Shown piece after piece: positions 28,476 to 37,356 of a DNA stretch of 64,000 nt (positions are counted from its first letter, which is position 1; every line of letters begins with the position of its first letter). The stretch covers positions 930,001 through 994,000 of the forward strand of contig NZ_PZZN01000002.1 in assembly GCF_003046295.1 (NCBI RefSeq), in the 5' to 3' direction. The DNA comes from Sphingomonas aerolata (GTDB lineage: Bacteria; Pseudomonadota; Alphaproteobacteria; Sphingomonadales; Sphingomonadaceae). The translations under genes were made by a program, and so were the position numbers. The notes under the pieces were generated by a model. It did no database searches, was not told the DNA's origin, and saw only the letters and a list, made by a program, of their open reading frames with translations.

Positions 28476-28913
28476 ATGTCGATGCTGTTCGGAAAGAAGA
28501 AGCGGCTGATCATCCGCTTGCTGGTCGTCGAGGACGAACCGCTGGTCGCGTTCGACACCGAATATTTCCTGACCGAATCGAAATTCACCGTGGTCGCGAC
28601 GGTCGACCGGGTCAGCGATGCATTGGCGGTGATCGAAAGCGAGTCCGCGATCGACCTGATCCTCGCCGATGTCAGCCTGAGCGACGGATCGGGGCTCGAC
28701 GTGGCGCGGGCTGCGCTGGAGCGCGGTGTGCCGGTGCTGTTCGTCACGGGCAATTGCCCGGTCGAGGCGACGACGCTGGCCGCGGGCTGTCTCTCCAAAC
28801 CCTATTCGCAGCGCGACCTGCTCGCCGCGATCGCGGCGATCGAGGCACGGATGGCGGGGAGCGAGCCGAAGAAGCTGCCTTCGGGCCTGCGACTGTTCAG
28901 CGCGCCCGTCTGA
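28476..28913 (+). CDS. Single-domain response regulator
   Basis: CheY-like receiver of 145 residues with no output domain. Acidic pocket Glu19/Asp20, phospho-acceptor Asp65 (LILADVSLSDGSG), switch Thr91 (VLFVTGN) and Lys108 (CLSKPY) are all present. The alpha4-beta5 neighbourhood resembles the single-domain regulators of the alphaproteobacterial general stress pathway (FATGUY class, such as SdrG), but the motif is FVTGNCP, not the canonical one. No histidine kinase is adjacent. ATG at 28476 (GAAGGGG upstream) is preferred to the GTG at 28473. It is divergent from the pseudouridine synthase. Confidence 0.85.
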   Translation: MSMLFGKKKRLIIRLLVVEDEPLVAFDTEYFLTESKFTVVATVDRVSDALAVIESESAIDLILADVSLSDGSGLDVARAALERGVPVLFVTGNCPVEATTLAAGCLSKPYSQRDLLAAIAAIEARMAGSEPKKLPSGLRLFSAPV

Positions 28914-29000
28914 CGGCACGCGTTTAGCTTCGTCGCGACCAAGGCGAAGCGGCGACGTCTTCCGCCTTCCCTCGCGTCGACAGCCCGCTATGGTCGCGCC

Positions 29001-30341
29001 ATGTCCAGCACAGCCGTTCCGCGTCGATCCCTGCTCGCCACCATGGCCCCCTATCTGCGGCCCCGGCCGATCGCGGCGCTGCTGCTGGGGATATCGAGCG
29101 GCTTTCCGCTCGCGCTGTTGCTGGGGACGATGGGCTATTGGCTGTCGAAGGTCGGGATCGACAAGAAGACGATCGGCTTCGCGATCGGCCTGACGACCCC
29201 GTACACGCTGAAATTCCTCTGGGCGCCGTTCATCGACCGGTTCCAGATCCCGGTGCTGACGGCCTGGGTCGGGCAGCGTCGCGCCTGGCTGTTCTTCGTC
29301 CAGGCGCTGCTGTTCGGCTCGGTCTGGATGCTGGGGTTCAGCGCGCCGCAGGAGCATCTCGGGGTGTTCGCCTTCTGGGCGATCGTGACCGCGTTCCTCG
29401 GCGCGACGCAGGATATCGTGATCGACGCCTACCGGATCGAGATCCTGCCCGAGGACGAATTGCCGCACGGGACGGCGAACAACCAGTTCGGCTATCGGCT
29501 CGGCAATCTGGCGGCAGGGGTCGGCACGATCGCGATCGCCTCGTCCGAAGGGCTCGGGCTCGGCTGGGCTATGGGCTATGGGCTGACCGCGTTCTGCGTC
29601 ATTCCCGGCGCACTCGCGGCGCTCTGGGCGGGGCGCGGACTGCATGACCGGGTGCTGGCATCGCAGGATCAGGCGTCGCGCGGGCGCTGGCTCGAGGATA
29701 CGATCATCGGGCCGTTCCGCGAATTCTTCCAGCGTCGCGGCGCGGTGCTGATCCTGCTGTTCGTGCTGATCTACAAGCTGGGCGATGCGATGGGGCAGGG
29801 CATGCTGAACCCGATGATCGTCGAGCTGGGGTTCAGCGACACCGAATTCATCGCGATCAACAAGCTGGTCGGGTTCTGGGGGCTGATCGTCGGGACCGCG
29901 CTGGGCGCACCGTTCATGGCGTGGCTCGGCCTCGGACGCGCGCTGTTCGTGTCCGGCATGCTGATGATGCTCAGCAACTTCATGTTCGTCATCCTCGCCT
30001 GGCACGGCCATTCGAACACCTGGCTGACGATCGCGGTCGCGACCGAGCAGGTGACGAGCGGGATCGGGCTGACGGTGTTCGTCACCTATCTCTCAGGCCT
30101 GTCCAACCTCGCCTATACCGCGACGCAGTTCGCGCTGCTGTCGTCGTTCGCGGCGGTCGGGCGGACGTGGCTGGCGGCACCCGCAGGCTATGCCGCCAAC
30201 GCGCTGGGCTGGCCCGGCTTCTGGATGCTGACGATGGTCGTCGCGGTGCCGGGGCTCGTGCTGCTGTGGATCCTGTGGCGTCAGGGGTTCGTCGTCGAAA
30301 GCGTGCGGCGCGACCCGGCGATCGCGGCCGGGGCGGACTGA
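29001..30341 (+). CDS. AmpG-like muropeptide permease (MFS)
   Basis: Transporter of 446 residues with about 12 to 14 hydrophobic segments. GISSGFPLALLLGTMGYWLSK, PYTLKFLWAPFIDRF, ATQDIVIDAYRIEIL and NNQFGYRLGNLAAG match AmpG, which imports GlcNAc-anhydroMurNAc peptides for cell-wall recycling. No beta-lactamase or ampR gene is next to it. It could also be a related importer of the AmpG/PAT branch. Confidence 0.88.
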   Translation: MSSTAVPRRSLLATMAPYLRPRPIAALLLGISSGFPLALLLGTMGYWLSKVGIDKKTIGFAIGLTTPYTLKFLWAPFIDRFQIPVLTAWVGQRRAWLFFVQALLFGSVWMLGFSAPQEHLGVFAFWAIVTAFLGATQDIVIDAYRIEILPEDELPHGTANNQFGYRLGNLAAGVGTIAIASSEGLGLGWAMGYGLTAFCVIPGALAALWAGRGLHDRVLASQDQASRGRWLEDTIIGPFREFFQRRGAVLILLFVLIYKLGDAMGQGMLNPMIVELGFSDTEFIAINKLVGFWGLIVGTALGAPFMAWLGLGRALFVSGMLMMLSNFMFVILAWHGHSNTWLTIAVATEQVTSGIGLTVFVTYLSGLSNLAYTATQFALLSSFAAVGRTWLAAPAGYAANALGWPGFWMLTMVVAVPGLVLLWILWRQGFVVESVRRDPAIAAGAD

Positions 30342-30360
30342 CCCCGGCGCGTGACCCGGC

Positions 30361-30813
30361 TCAGCCGGTAACCGGGCGCCCCTCGTCCGCGAAGGCGGCG
30401 GCGACTGCGGCGGCGCTGGTGAGGACGCCGTCGACGCGGCGGACGCCGAGCAGGTCGGTCATCAGCAGCCGCGCGGTGTCGGGCGCGGTCTCGACCCGCG
30501 CGAGGATCGACAGCAACGCCGCCTCCGCGGGCGTCATCCGCGCGCAGCAGCAGGGCGCGATCGCGATCGTCCCCGCCGCGCTTCCCGCAAGATCTGCCAT
30601 CAGCGCGCGCATCAGGATCAGCGGCCGGCGAAACCCCTGCCCGAACGCGGTGAACAGCGTGTGCGCGGCGCGCGCGTCGCCAAGCCCGTTCGCGCCCATC
30701 CGCCGCATCGCGAACAGCGCGATCCGCGCATTCTCGCAGGGCGGCAGCGGATGCGGCAGCACCGTCGTCATGCTGGCGAGCGTCGTGCCGGCAAAGCGGT
30801 TGGCATCGGTCAT
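30361..30813 (-). CDS. DUF6628-like Cys-rich protein
   Basis: Protein of 150 residues resembling a sphingomonad family I recall as DUF6628. The conserved core is LFAMRRMGANGLGDARAAHTLFTAFGQGFRRPL, then a striking PCCCARMTPAE motif with three adjacent cysteines. There is no signal peptide; it is probably cytoplasmic. Function is unknown; the Cys triplet could bind metal or a cofactor. The ATG at 30813 follows CGGAG. An AT-rich palindrome with Fur-like features lies 42 bases upstream. It ends convergent with the AmpG-like gene. Confidence 0.7.
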   Translation of the reverse strand: MTDANRFAGTTLASMTTVLPHPLPPCENARIALFAMRRMGANGLGDARAAHTLFTAFGQGFRRPLILMRALMADLAGSAAGTIAIAPCCCARMTPAEAALLSILARVETAPDTARLLMTDLLGVRRVDGVLTSAAAVAAAFADEGRPVTG

Positions 30814-30854
30814 ATACGCGACTCCGTGGTTACAAGACCAAGGTCGCGCGTTCG

Positions 30855-30877
30855 TTATTGATAGTCAATAGCAATAA
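30855..30877. promoter_or_regulatory. AT-rich palindrome, Fur-like operator candidate
   Basis: Outer arms TTATTG (30855-30860) and CAATAA (30872-30877) are perfect inverted repeats around an 11-base centre, and a second, inner repeat ATTGA-TAG-TCAAT is nested within. The AT-rich, nested-repeat layout resembles Fur-type boxes. It lies between folC and the DUF6628-like gene, within promoter distance of the latter. The binding protein is not known. Confidence 0.45.
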
Positions 30878-30881
30878 GGGG

Positions 30882-32201
30882 TCAGTGCGGCAGCTCGCCG
30901 TTGCCTGCGAGCACTTCGCCCGCGAGATAGAGCGAACCGGCGATCAGCACGAACTGCGGCGCGTCACCCTGCGCGGCGATGCGGTCCAGTGCCTCGGCGG
31001 GGGTCGCGGCGGTCTCTGCGCTGCACCCGGCGCGGCGGGCGATCGCCGCCAGCGCGTCGGGGGCGTGGTGCGCATGACCCGGGACGGGGAGCGCGACGAC
31101 GTGGCCGACCTGCGGGCCGAGAATGTCGAGCACCGCGTCGGCATCCTTATTCGCGAGCATGCCGAGCACGAGCGTCGCGGGACGGCCTGCCGCCAGCGTC
31201 CGCAGCACGCGCGCGACCGGCTGTGCGGCATTGGGATTGTGCGCGCCGTCGAGCCACAGGTCGCTGCCCGCGGGCAGCCGCGCATGGAGCGGGCCGTCGG
31301 ACAGGCGCTGCATCCGCGCGGGCCAGTGCGCGGCGTCCGCGGCGGCGCGCATCGCCGCGTCAGGGATGGCGAGCGCCGACTGATGCCGCAGCATCGCGAT
31401 CGCAAGCGCGAGGTTGCGCGACTGATGCAGGCCGACCAGCCGCGGGCGGTTGGTGACGAGCGTGCCGTCCGCATCGGTGTAGCGCATCGTGGTGCGCGTC
31501 GTCTCGCTCGTCCAGGCGGTGCCGCGCGCGAGGACGGGGGCACCCGCTGCCTCGGCGATTCCGGCGATCCGCGCGCGCAGCGGTCGGGCATAATCCATCG
31601 TCACGAGCGGCACGCCGCGCTTGGCGATGCCCGCCTTCTCGCCCGCGATCGCGAGCAGCGTGTCGCCGAGAAACGCCTGATGGTCGATCCCGAGCGCGGC
31701 GATGCCGGTAGCGACGGGGTTCGGGATGACGTTGGTCGCATCGAGCCGGCCGCCCAGCCCGACCTCGACGATCGTCGCCGCGGCGGGCGTCCGCGCGAAG
31801 GCGAGGAAGGCGGCGGCGGTGGTGACCTCGAAGAAGCTCGCCTGCAGGTCCGCGGCGTGGTCGAGCACCTCGGACAGCAGCGCGGCGAGCGCGTCGTCGT
31901 CGATCAGCCGGCCGGCGAGGCGGATGCGTTCGTTGAAGCGGACGAGGTGCGGGCTCGAATAGACATGGACGTCGAGCCCCGCCGCCTCGATCGCGGCGCG
32001 CAGGAACGCGCAGGTCGATCCCTTGCCGTTGGTGCCCGCGACATGGAACACGGGCGGCAGCGACCGATGCGGGTCGCCGAGCCGCGCCAGCAGCGCGGTG
32101 ATGCGCTCGAGGCCGAGAATGTCCGCGCCGGGGGACAGCGCCGTCAGCCGGTCGAGTTGCGCCTGTACCGCAGGCGATAAGGACGTCGCGTGGTCGGGCA
32201 T
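30882..32201 (-). CDS. folC: Folylpolyglutamate/dihydrofolate synthase
   Basis: Adds glutamate to dihydropteroate or folates. 439 residues. The ATP site HVAGTNGKGSTCAFL, YSSPHLVRFNERI, the metal-binding region FFEVTTAAAFLAF and VEVGLGGRLDATNVI, and GIDHQAFLGDTLLAIAGEKAGI are family signatures; the C-terminal domain includes LDGAHNPNAAQPV. It is the last gene of the trpF-trpB-trpA-accD-folC run typical of alphaproteobacteria. A palindromic repeat separates it from accD and supplies its AGAAGGA ribosome site. Confidence 0.96.
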   Translation of the reverse strand: MPDHATSLSPAVQAQLDRLTALSPGADILGLERITALLARLGDPHRSLPPVFHVAGTNGKGSTCAFLRAAIEAAGLDVHVYSSPHLVRFNERIRLAGRLIDDDALAALLSEVLDHAADLQASFFEVTTAAAFLAFARTPAAATIVEVGLGGRLDATNVIPNPVATGIAALGIDHQAFLGDTLLAIAGEKAGIAKRGVPLVTMDYARPLRARIAGIAEAAGAPVLARGTAWTSETTRTTMRYTDADGTLVTNRPRLVGLHQSRNLALAIAMLRHQSALAIPDAAMRAAADAAHWPARMQRLSDGPLHARLPAGSDLWLDGAHNPNAAQPVARVLRTLAAGRPATLVLGMLANKDADAVLDILGPQVGHVVALPVPGHAHHAPDALAAIARRAGCSAETAATPAEALDRIAAQGDAPQFVLIAGSLYLAGEVLAGNGELPH

Positions 32202-32214
32202 TCTGTTTCCTTCT

Positions 32215-32302
32215 CCCTCTCCCCTGCGGGGTGAGGGGCAGCCAAGCAGTGCTGCGTCTGGAACTGCCCCTCACCCCAGCCCTCTCCCCGCAGGGGAGAG
32301 GG
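32215..32302. repeat. Palindromic repeat between accD and folC
   Basis: Left arm 32215-32241 (CCCTCTCCCCTGCGGGG plus TGAGGGGCAG) pairs with the inverted copy in 32264-32302, which has an extra internal AGAGGGC-type segment. The flanking purine-rich part on the minus strand (GGGAGAAGGA) is the folC Shine-Dalgarno sequence. It resembles common CCCTCTCCCC repeats of proteobacterial genomes. Confidence 0.7.
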
Positions 32303-32310
32303 GGCAGAGG

Positions 32311-33162
32311 TTACGCCGCTTCGCGGGCGCTCAGATAGCCGATGACGGTGCCGAGCTGTTCGCGCAGGTCTTTCCGGTGAACGACCATGTCGATCATCCC
32401 GTGTTCGAGATAATATTCCGACGTCTGGAAATCCTCGGGCAGCTTCTCGCGGATCGTGCTCTCGATCACGCGGCGGCCGGTGAAGGCCAAAGTCGCCTTG
32501 GGCTCGGCGATCTGGACGTCGCCGAGCATCGCATAGGCCGCCATCACGCCGCCCGATGTCGGATCGGTCAGCACGACGATATAGGGCAGCCCGGCATCGT
32601 GAAGCATCTGGATCGCGACGGTGCTGCGCGGCATCTGCATCAGGCTGAGAATGCCCTCCTGCATGCGCGCGCCGCCGCTGGCGGTGAAGATCACATAGGG
32701 CACCCGGTCCTCGATCGCCGCCTCGACGCCGCGGACGAACGCTTCGCCGACCGCGAGGCCCATCGACCCGCCCATGAACCCGAAATCCTGCACGCCGACG
32801 ACGACGCGGTGGCCGTCGATCGAGCCGCGGGCATTGACGAGCGCGTCACGCTCGCTGTTGTCGGTCCGTGCGGCCTTGAGGCGATCGGTATAGCGCTTCT
32901 GGTCGCGGAACTTGAGCGGATCCTCGGGCACTGGCGGCGCGGGCAGCTCGCTGCAGCTGCCTTCGTCGAACAGCTGTGCGAAGCGGATCTTCGGCCCGAT
33001 GCGGTCGTGATGGTCGCATTTCGGGCAGACGTGAAGATTTTCCTCCAGCTCCTTGGTGAAGACCATCTGCCCGCAGCCCTTGCACTTGTGCCAGAGATTT
33101 TCGGGCGTCTCGCGCTTGGCGACGAACGGCAGGACGTTGCGGACGCTGTTGAGCCAGCTCAT
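32311..33162 (-). CDS. accD: Acetyl-CoA carboxylase carboxyltransferase beta subunit
   Basis: Moves carboxyl from carboxybiotin to acetyl-CoA in the first step of fatty-acid synthesis, with AccA. 283 residues. The N-terminal four-Cys zinc ribbon (CKGCGQ...CPKCDHH, about 27-50) and the crotonase-like core ([53 protein letters not shown]) are complete. The start overlaps the trpA stop (ATGA). Confidence 0.98.
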   Translation of the reverse strand: MSWLNSVRNVLPFVAKRETPENLWHKCKGCGQMVFTKELEENLHVCPKCDHHDRIGPKIRFAQLFDEGSCSELPAPPVPEDPLKFRDQKRYTDRLKAARTDNSERDALVNARGSIDGHRVVVGVQDFGFMGGSMGLAVGEAFVRGVEAAIEDRVPYVIFTASGGARMQEGILSLMQMPRSTVAIQMLHDAGLPYIVVLTDPTSGGVMAAYAMLGDVQIAEPKATLAFTGRRVIESTIREKLPEDFQTSEYYLEHGMIDMVVHRKDLREQLGTVIGYLSAREAA

Positions 33163-33986
33163 GCCCCGATCTCCATGCGAATTTCCTTTCGGGCCGACGC
33201 GACGGCATCGGCGAGAGACGTGATATAGGCGCGGACGGGCCCCGCCGCAGCGGTGCCGTGCTGGGCGACCAGCTCGACGATCGCCGAGCCGACGACGACG
33301 CCGTCGGCGACGCGCGCGACGTTCGCCGCCTGTTCGGGGGTGCGGATGCCGAAGCCGACCGCGACCGGGATGTCGGTCTGCGATTTCAACCGCGCGACCG
33401 CGTCCTCGATCGAGGATTGCTGCGCCTGTTGCAGCCCGGTGATGCCCGCGACCGAGACGTAATAGAGGAACCCGCTCGCGCCATCGAGCACGGTCGGCAG
33501 CCGGGCCGCGTCGGTGGTCGGGGTGGCGAGGCGGATCAGGTCGATCCCGGCGGCGCGCAGCTGGGGCCCGAGCGCATCATCCTCCTCGGGCGGTACGTCG
33601 ACGCAGATCACGCCGTCTACGCCCGCAGCCGCGGCGGCCTGCGCGAACCAGTCGGCGCCGCGCCGCAGCATCGGGTTGCCGTATCCCATCAGCACCAGCG
33701 GGGTGTCGGGATGCCGCTCACGGAAGGCGGTGGCGATCGCGAGGATGTCCGCAGTGCGCGTCCCCTGCGCGAGGCTGCGGATGTTGGCGGCCTGGATCGC
33801 GGGGCCATCGGCCATCGGGTCGGTGAACGGCATGCCGAGCTCGATCGCATCCGCGCCGCCCGCGACGAGCGCGTCGAGGATCGCCGGCGTCGCGGCAGTC
33901 GAGGGATCGCCCGCGGTGACGAACGCGACGAGCGCGGCGCGGTTCTCGGCCGCGGTACGCGCGAAGGTGGCGGCGAGGCGGCTCAA
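33159..33986 (-). CDS. trpA: Tryptophan synthase alpha subunit
   Basis: Cleaves indole-3-glycerol phosphate to indole, passed to TrpB. 275 residues. Catalytic Glu is in [17 protein letters not shown] and Asp in [11 protein letters not shown]; the phosphate site is [10 protein letters not shown] and [11 protein letters not shown]. The start is assigned to TTG at 33986, which overlaps the trpB stop as TTGA and yields the usual family N-terminus [10 protein letters not shown]. The frame stays open upstream, inside trpB, but that part is not trpA-like. The stop overlaps accD. Confidence 0.95.
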   Translation of the reverse strand: MSRLAATFARTAAENRAALVAFVTAGDPSTAATPAILDALVAGGADAIELGMPFTDPMADGPAIQAANIRSLAQGTRTADILAIATAFRERHPDTPLVLMGYGNPMLRRGADWFAQAAAAAGVDGVICVDVPPEEDDALGPQLRAAGIDLIRLATPTTDAARLPTVLDGASGFLYYVSVAGITGLQQAQQSSIEDAVARLKSQTDIPVAVGFGIRTPEQAANVARVADGVVVGSAIVELVAQHGTAAAGPVRAYITSLADAVASARKEIRMEIGA

Positions 33987-35212
33987 ATCGCCACCCCGAG
34001 CGCTTCGGCGACGGTGAAGATGTCCTTGTCGCCGCGGCCGCACAGGTTCGCCAGGATGATCTGGTCCTGCCGCATCGTGCGCGCCTTCTTGGTCACTGTG
34101 GCGATGGCATGCGATGGTTCGAGCGCGGGGATGATGCCCTCGGTCCGGCAGAGCAGCTGGAACGCGTCGAGCGCTTCCTGATCGGTCGCGCTGTCATAGT
34201 CGACGCGGCCGATGTCGCGCAGCCAGGCATGCTCGGGGCCGATGCCCGGATAGTCGAGCCCCGCCGAGATCGAATGCGCCTCGGTGATCTGGCCGTCCTC
34301 GTCCTGCAGCAGATAGGTCTTGTTGCCGTGGAGCACGCCGGGGAAGCCGCCCGCGAGGCTCGCCGCATGCTGCTTGTCGAGCCCGTGGCCCGCCGCCTCG
34401 ACGCCGAGCATCGCGACATCGGCATCGTCGAGGAACGGGTGGAACAGCCCGATCGCGTTCGATCCGCCACCGATCGCGGCGACGAGCAGGTCGGGCAGGC
34501 GGCCGACGCGGTCAAGCATCTGCGCGCGCGCCTCGGTGCCGATCACGCTCTGGAAATCGCGGACCATCTCCGGATAGGGATGCGGGCCGGCCGCGGTGCC
34601 GATGATGTAGAAGGTGTCGTGGACGTTGGCGACCCAGTCACGCATCCCCTCGTTCATCGCGTCCTTCAGCGTGTGCGCGCCGCTGGTGACGGGGCGGACC
34701 TCGGCGCCGAGCAGCTTCATGCGGAACACGTTGGGCGCCTGACGCTCGACGTCCTTGGCGCCCATGTAGATCACGCAAGGCAGGCCGAAGCGCGCGCAGA
34801 CGGTCGCGGTCGCGACGCCGTGCTGGCCCGCGCCGGTCTCCGCGATGATCCGCGTCTTGCCCATCCGGATGGCGAGCAGGATCTGGCCAATGCAGTTGTT
34901 GATCTTGTGCGCGCCGGTGTGGTTCAGCTCGTCGCGCTTGAACCAGATCTGCGCACCCATGCCGGGTTCTGCGGATTCGCGCAGCGCCTCGGTCAGGCGT
35001 TCGGCGTAATAGAGCGGGCTCGGACGGCCGACATAATGTTCGAGCAGGTCGTCGAACTGCGCCTTGAACGCAGGGTCGGCCTTGGCGGCGCGGTACGCCT
35101 CGTCGAGTTCGAGGACGAGCGGCATCAGCGTCTCGGCGACGTAACGGCCGCCGAAATCGCCGAAATGGCCGCGTTCGTCGGGCTGGGCGCGGTAGGAATT
35201 GGGAGCGTTCAT
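33983..35212 (-). CDS. trpB: Tryptophan synthase beta subunit
   Basis: PLP enzyme joining indole and serine. 409 residues. The PLP lysine lies in [15 protein letters not shown], the phosphate loop is [13 protein letters not shown], and [19 protein letters not shown] and [20 protein letters not shown] match TrpB1. The ATG at 35212 follows a GCTCCG-type region; the open frame further upstream translates the palindromic repeat and is not native. It overlaps trpA by four bases. Confidence 0.98.
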   Translation of the reverse strand: MNAPNSYRAQPDERGHFGDFGGRYVAETLMPLVLELDEAYRAAKADPAFKAQFDDLLEHYVGRPSPLYYAERLTEALRESAEPGMGAQIWFKRDELNHTGAHKINNCIGQILLAIRMGKTRIIAETGAGQHGVATATVCARFGLPCVIYMGAKDVERQAPNVFRMKLLGAEVRPVTSGAHTLKDAMNEGMRDWVANVHDTFYIIGTAAGPHPYPEMVRDFQSVIGTEARAQMLDRVGRLPDLLVAAIGGGSNAIGLFHPFLDDADVAMLGVEAAGHGLDKQHAASLAGGFPGVLHGNKTYLLQDEDGQITEAHSISAGLDYPGIGPEHAWLRDIGRVDYDSATDQEALDAFQLLCRTEGIIPALEPSHAIATVTKKARTMRQDQIILANLCGRGDKDIFTVAEALGVAI

Positions 35213-35266
35213 ACGGAGCGCTTTAGCATTTCGGAAAACGCTGTCACCCCTAGCGTTTCCGATACG

Positions 35267-35371
35267 CACCACCCCGGCGAAGGCCGGGGTCCAGTCGGGA
35301 AGGTCGTGGTGACGGGCAGGACCCGGCAATGCACCGTCCCCAGCTGGGCCCCGGCCTTCGCCGGGGTGGTG
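35267..35371. repeat. Palindromic repeat between trpF and trpB
   Basis: Arms 35267-35294 (CACCACCCCGGCGAAGGCCG...) and 35344-35371 are 28-base reverse complements with one mismatch. Each arm can also fold on itself (CCCCGGCGAAGGCCGGGG). The right arm touches the trpF stop codon. It differs in sequence from the 8141/18507/36051 family. Confidence 0.8.
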
Positions 35372-36007
35372 CTAGAGCGCAGCCACCGCCTTCAGAAACG
35401 CCGCGATCCTGGCTTCGTCCTTCGTGCCGGGTTCGCTCTCCACCCCCGACGACACGTCGACCAGCTCTGCACCGGTGCGTCGGATCGCCTCGGCGACATT
35501 CGCCGGGTCGAGCCCGCCCGACAGCGCCCAGCGCAACGGATGCCGGAACCCGTCGAGCAGGTCCCAGTCGAAGCGCAGCCCCATCCCGCCGGGCAGCGCG
35601 GCCGAATCGGGGGTTTTCGCGTCGTAGAGGATGCGATCGGCGACACCGACGAACGCGTCCGCAGCGTCGAGATCGCCGCGCGTGCGCACCGCGACGGCGA
35701 CCCATAGCTCGATCCCGAACCGCGCGCGGATCGCGGCGGCACGTGCGGGCGTGACCTTGTGGAGCTGCAGCACGTCGAGCGCCGCGGATGCGATCGCCTG
35801 TTCGAGCATCTCGTCCTCGGGATCGACGAACACGCCGACCTTGGCGACATGGCCCGGCACGCGCGCGGCGAGTTCGGCGGCCTTGTCGAAGGTCACGTGG
35901 CGCGGCGAGGCGGGGAAGAAGACGAAGCCGACATGGCTCGCCCCGTGCCGGATCGCGGCGTCGAGCGTGGCGGGGGTCGAAAGGCCGCAGATCTTGGCGG
36001 TAGTCAT
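35372..36007 (-). CDS. trpF: Phosphoribosylanthranilate isomerase
   Basis: Isomerises phosphoribosylanthranilate to CdRP in tryptophan synthesis. 211 residues. The catalytic Cys is in AKICGLSTPATLDAA and the Asp in LYDAKTP; phosphate-binding loops LSGGLDPANVAEAI and DVSSGVESEPGTKD are conserved. The ATG at 36007 gives the standard MTTAKICGL start. It heads the trpF-B-A-accD-folC run, but a palindromic repeat separates it from trpB. The other trp genes are not in this window. Confidence 0.97.
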   Translation of the reverse strand: MTTAKICGLSTPATLDAAIRHGASHVGFVFFPASPRHVTFDKAAELAARVPGHVAKVGVFVDPEDEMLEQAIASAALDVLQLHKVTPARAAAIRARFGIELWVAVAVRTRGDLDAADAFVGVADRILYDAKTPDSAALPGGMGLRFDWDLLDGFRHPLRWALSGGLDPANVAEAIRRTGAELVDVSSGVESEPGTKDEARIAAFLKAVAAL

Positions 36008-36050
36008 GGTGTTCCTTAGATCCCGGCGGCCTGTGCATTCCCACATTCTC

Positions 36051-36132
36051 CGTCATCCTGACGAAAGTCAGGATCCAGAGCCATGGCCGCCAGCGTATTT
36101 TACTCTGGGTCCTGACTTTCGTCAGGATGACG
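36051..36132. repeat. Interspersed palindromic repeat, copy 3
   Basis: 30-base arms at 36051-36080 and 36103-36132, perfect apart from one arm difference, with a 22-base loop. It lies downstream of pyrF and upstream of trpF on the same strand, so unlike copies 1 and 2 it separates two tandem genes. It may stop transcription from pyrF entering trpF. Confidence 0.85.
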
Positions 36133-36191
36133 GGGGTAGAGCGTCAGAATGACGGTAGACGATCGTTAGGATGACCGTGGACGGCGCGCGA

Positions 36192-36866
36192 TCAGAGCGT
36201 CGCGGCGATCGCGCGGGCGGCGGTGTCGGGGTCTTCGGCCTGGGTGATCGGGCGACCGACGACGAGGATCGAGGCGCCGGCGTCGAGCGCCGCGCGCGGG
36301 GTGACGACGCGCTTCTGGTCGCCGACATGGCCGTCGGGCAGGCGGACACCGGGCACGACGAAGAACCCCTTGGGCCAGATCGCCTTGGCCGCGGCGACTT
36401 CGGCGCCCGAGCAGACGATGCCGTCGACCCCGGAGTCGCGCGCCAGTTCGGTCAGCCGTGCGACATGGTCGTGCGCGCTGCCGGTGATCCCGGTGGCGGT
36501 GAGATCGGACGCATCGAGGCTGGTGAGCATCGTCACCGCGATGACCTTGGTCCCGACCGGCGCGGCGGCCTTCGCATCCTCGAGCATCGCGCGGCCGCCG
36601 CTGGCATGGACGGTCAGGATCGCCGGGGCGAGCCCGCCGAGCGCCTGCACCGCCTTGGCGACGGTATTGGGAATGTCGTGGAGCTTGAGGTCGAGGAAGA
36701 TCGGCAGCTCGAACTCGGCCATCGCATGCACGCCCGGCTGGCCGTGTGCGCAGAAGAATTCGAGGCCGAGCTTGATCCCGCCGACATGGTGCCGGACGCG
36801 CCCGGCGATCGCCTTGGCGCGGGCCAGATCGGGAGTGTCGATCGCGACATAGATCGGGCTGCTCAT
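36192..36866 (-). CDS. pyrF: Orotidine 5'-phosphate decarboxylase
   Basis: Last step of UMP synthesis. 224 residues. The substrate motif VAIDTPDLARA, the catalytic Asp-Lys network in FLDLKLHDIPNTVAKAV, and C-terminal VTPRAALDAGASILVVGRPIT are diagnostic. The ATG overlaps the stop of the preceding lapA-like gene (TGATG). The open frame continuing upstream reads through that gene in another frame and is not part of PyrF. Confidence 0.98.
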   Translation of the reverse strand: MSSPIYVAIDTPDLARAKAIAGRVRHHVGGIKLGLEFFCAHGQPGVHAMAEFELPIFLDLKLHDIPNTVAKAVQALGGLAPAILTVHASGGRAMLEDAKAAAPVGTKVIAVTMLTSLDASDLTATGITGSAHDHVARLTELARDSGVDGIVCSGAEVAAAKAIWPKGFFVVPGVRLPDGHVGDQKRVVTPRAALDAGASILVVGRPITQAEDPDTAARAIAATL

Positions 36867-37246
36867 CACGCGACTCCCGGCGGGACCGCGGTCGGCGCGG
36901 CGGCGGGCGGGATGGCGGACGCGATGGCCGGTTCCTCGGGGTAGGACGGGGTCGGATAGGACGGCGTCGGATAGGCCACCGGCGGCACGGCTTGCGCGGC
37001 ACGCAGGTCGAGGATCGTCCGCTCCGCGGTCGCGAGCCGCTGACGCAGGCGCCAGCGCATCGCGAGATTGTAGAGCAAGGTCGGCAGGAACCCGATCAGG
37101 AACGTGACCAGCAACAGCATCGGCAGATTCACGTCGGCGATCAGGCCGCCCCAGAGCCGGATCGGCACGGTCGCCCAGTTGGCGATGGTGAAGACTGCGG
37201 CGATGAACGCCAGCAGGCACCAGAACAGGATCTTCAGGAACTGCAT
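36866..37246 (-). CDS. LapA-domain (DUF1049) membrane protein
   Basis: Protein of 126 residues with two hydrophobic helices (about 4-22 and 38-62) and a cytoplasmic coiled coil (RLRQRLATAERTILDL), the layout of the lipopolysaccharide assembly protein A domain. A proline-rich tail follows (tandem PTPSYP). In E. coli LapA works with LapB on LPS synthesis control; no lapB is adjacent here. The neighbourhood lapA-pyrF-trpF is common in alphaproteobacteria. Confidence 0.82.
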   Translation of the reverse strand: MQFLKILFWCLLAFIAAVFTIANWATVPIRLWGGLIADVNLPMLLLVTFLIGFLPTLLYNLAMRWRLRQRLATAERTILDLRAAQAVPPVAYPTPSYPTPSYPEEPAIASAIPPAAAPTAVPPGVA

Positions 37247-37356
37247 GACTTATCCCCTTGCATCCGCCCGGGGGTAAAGCCGCCGTCCGCTTTTGGCCAG
37301 CCTTGCGCCAACTTAACCCTGTTCCGGACCGGGCCGGCGGTCACGGACGGTGCGTT

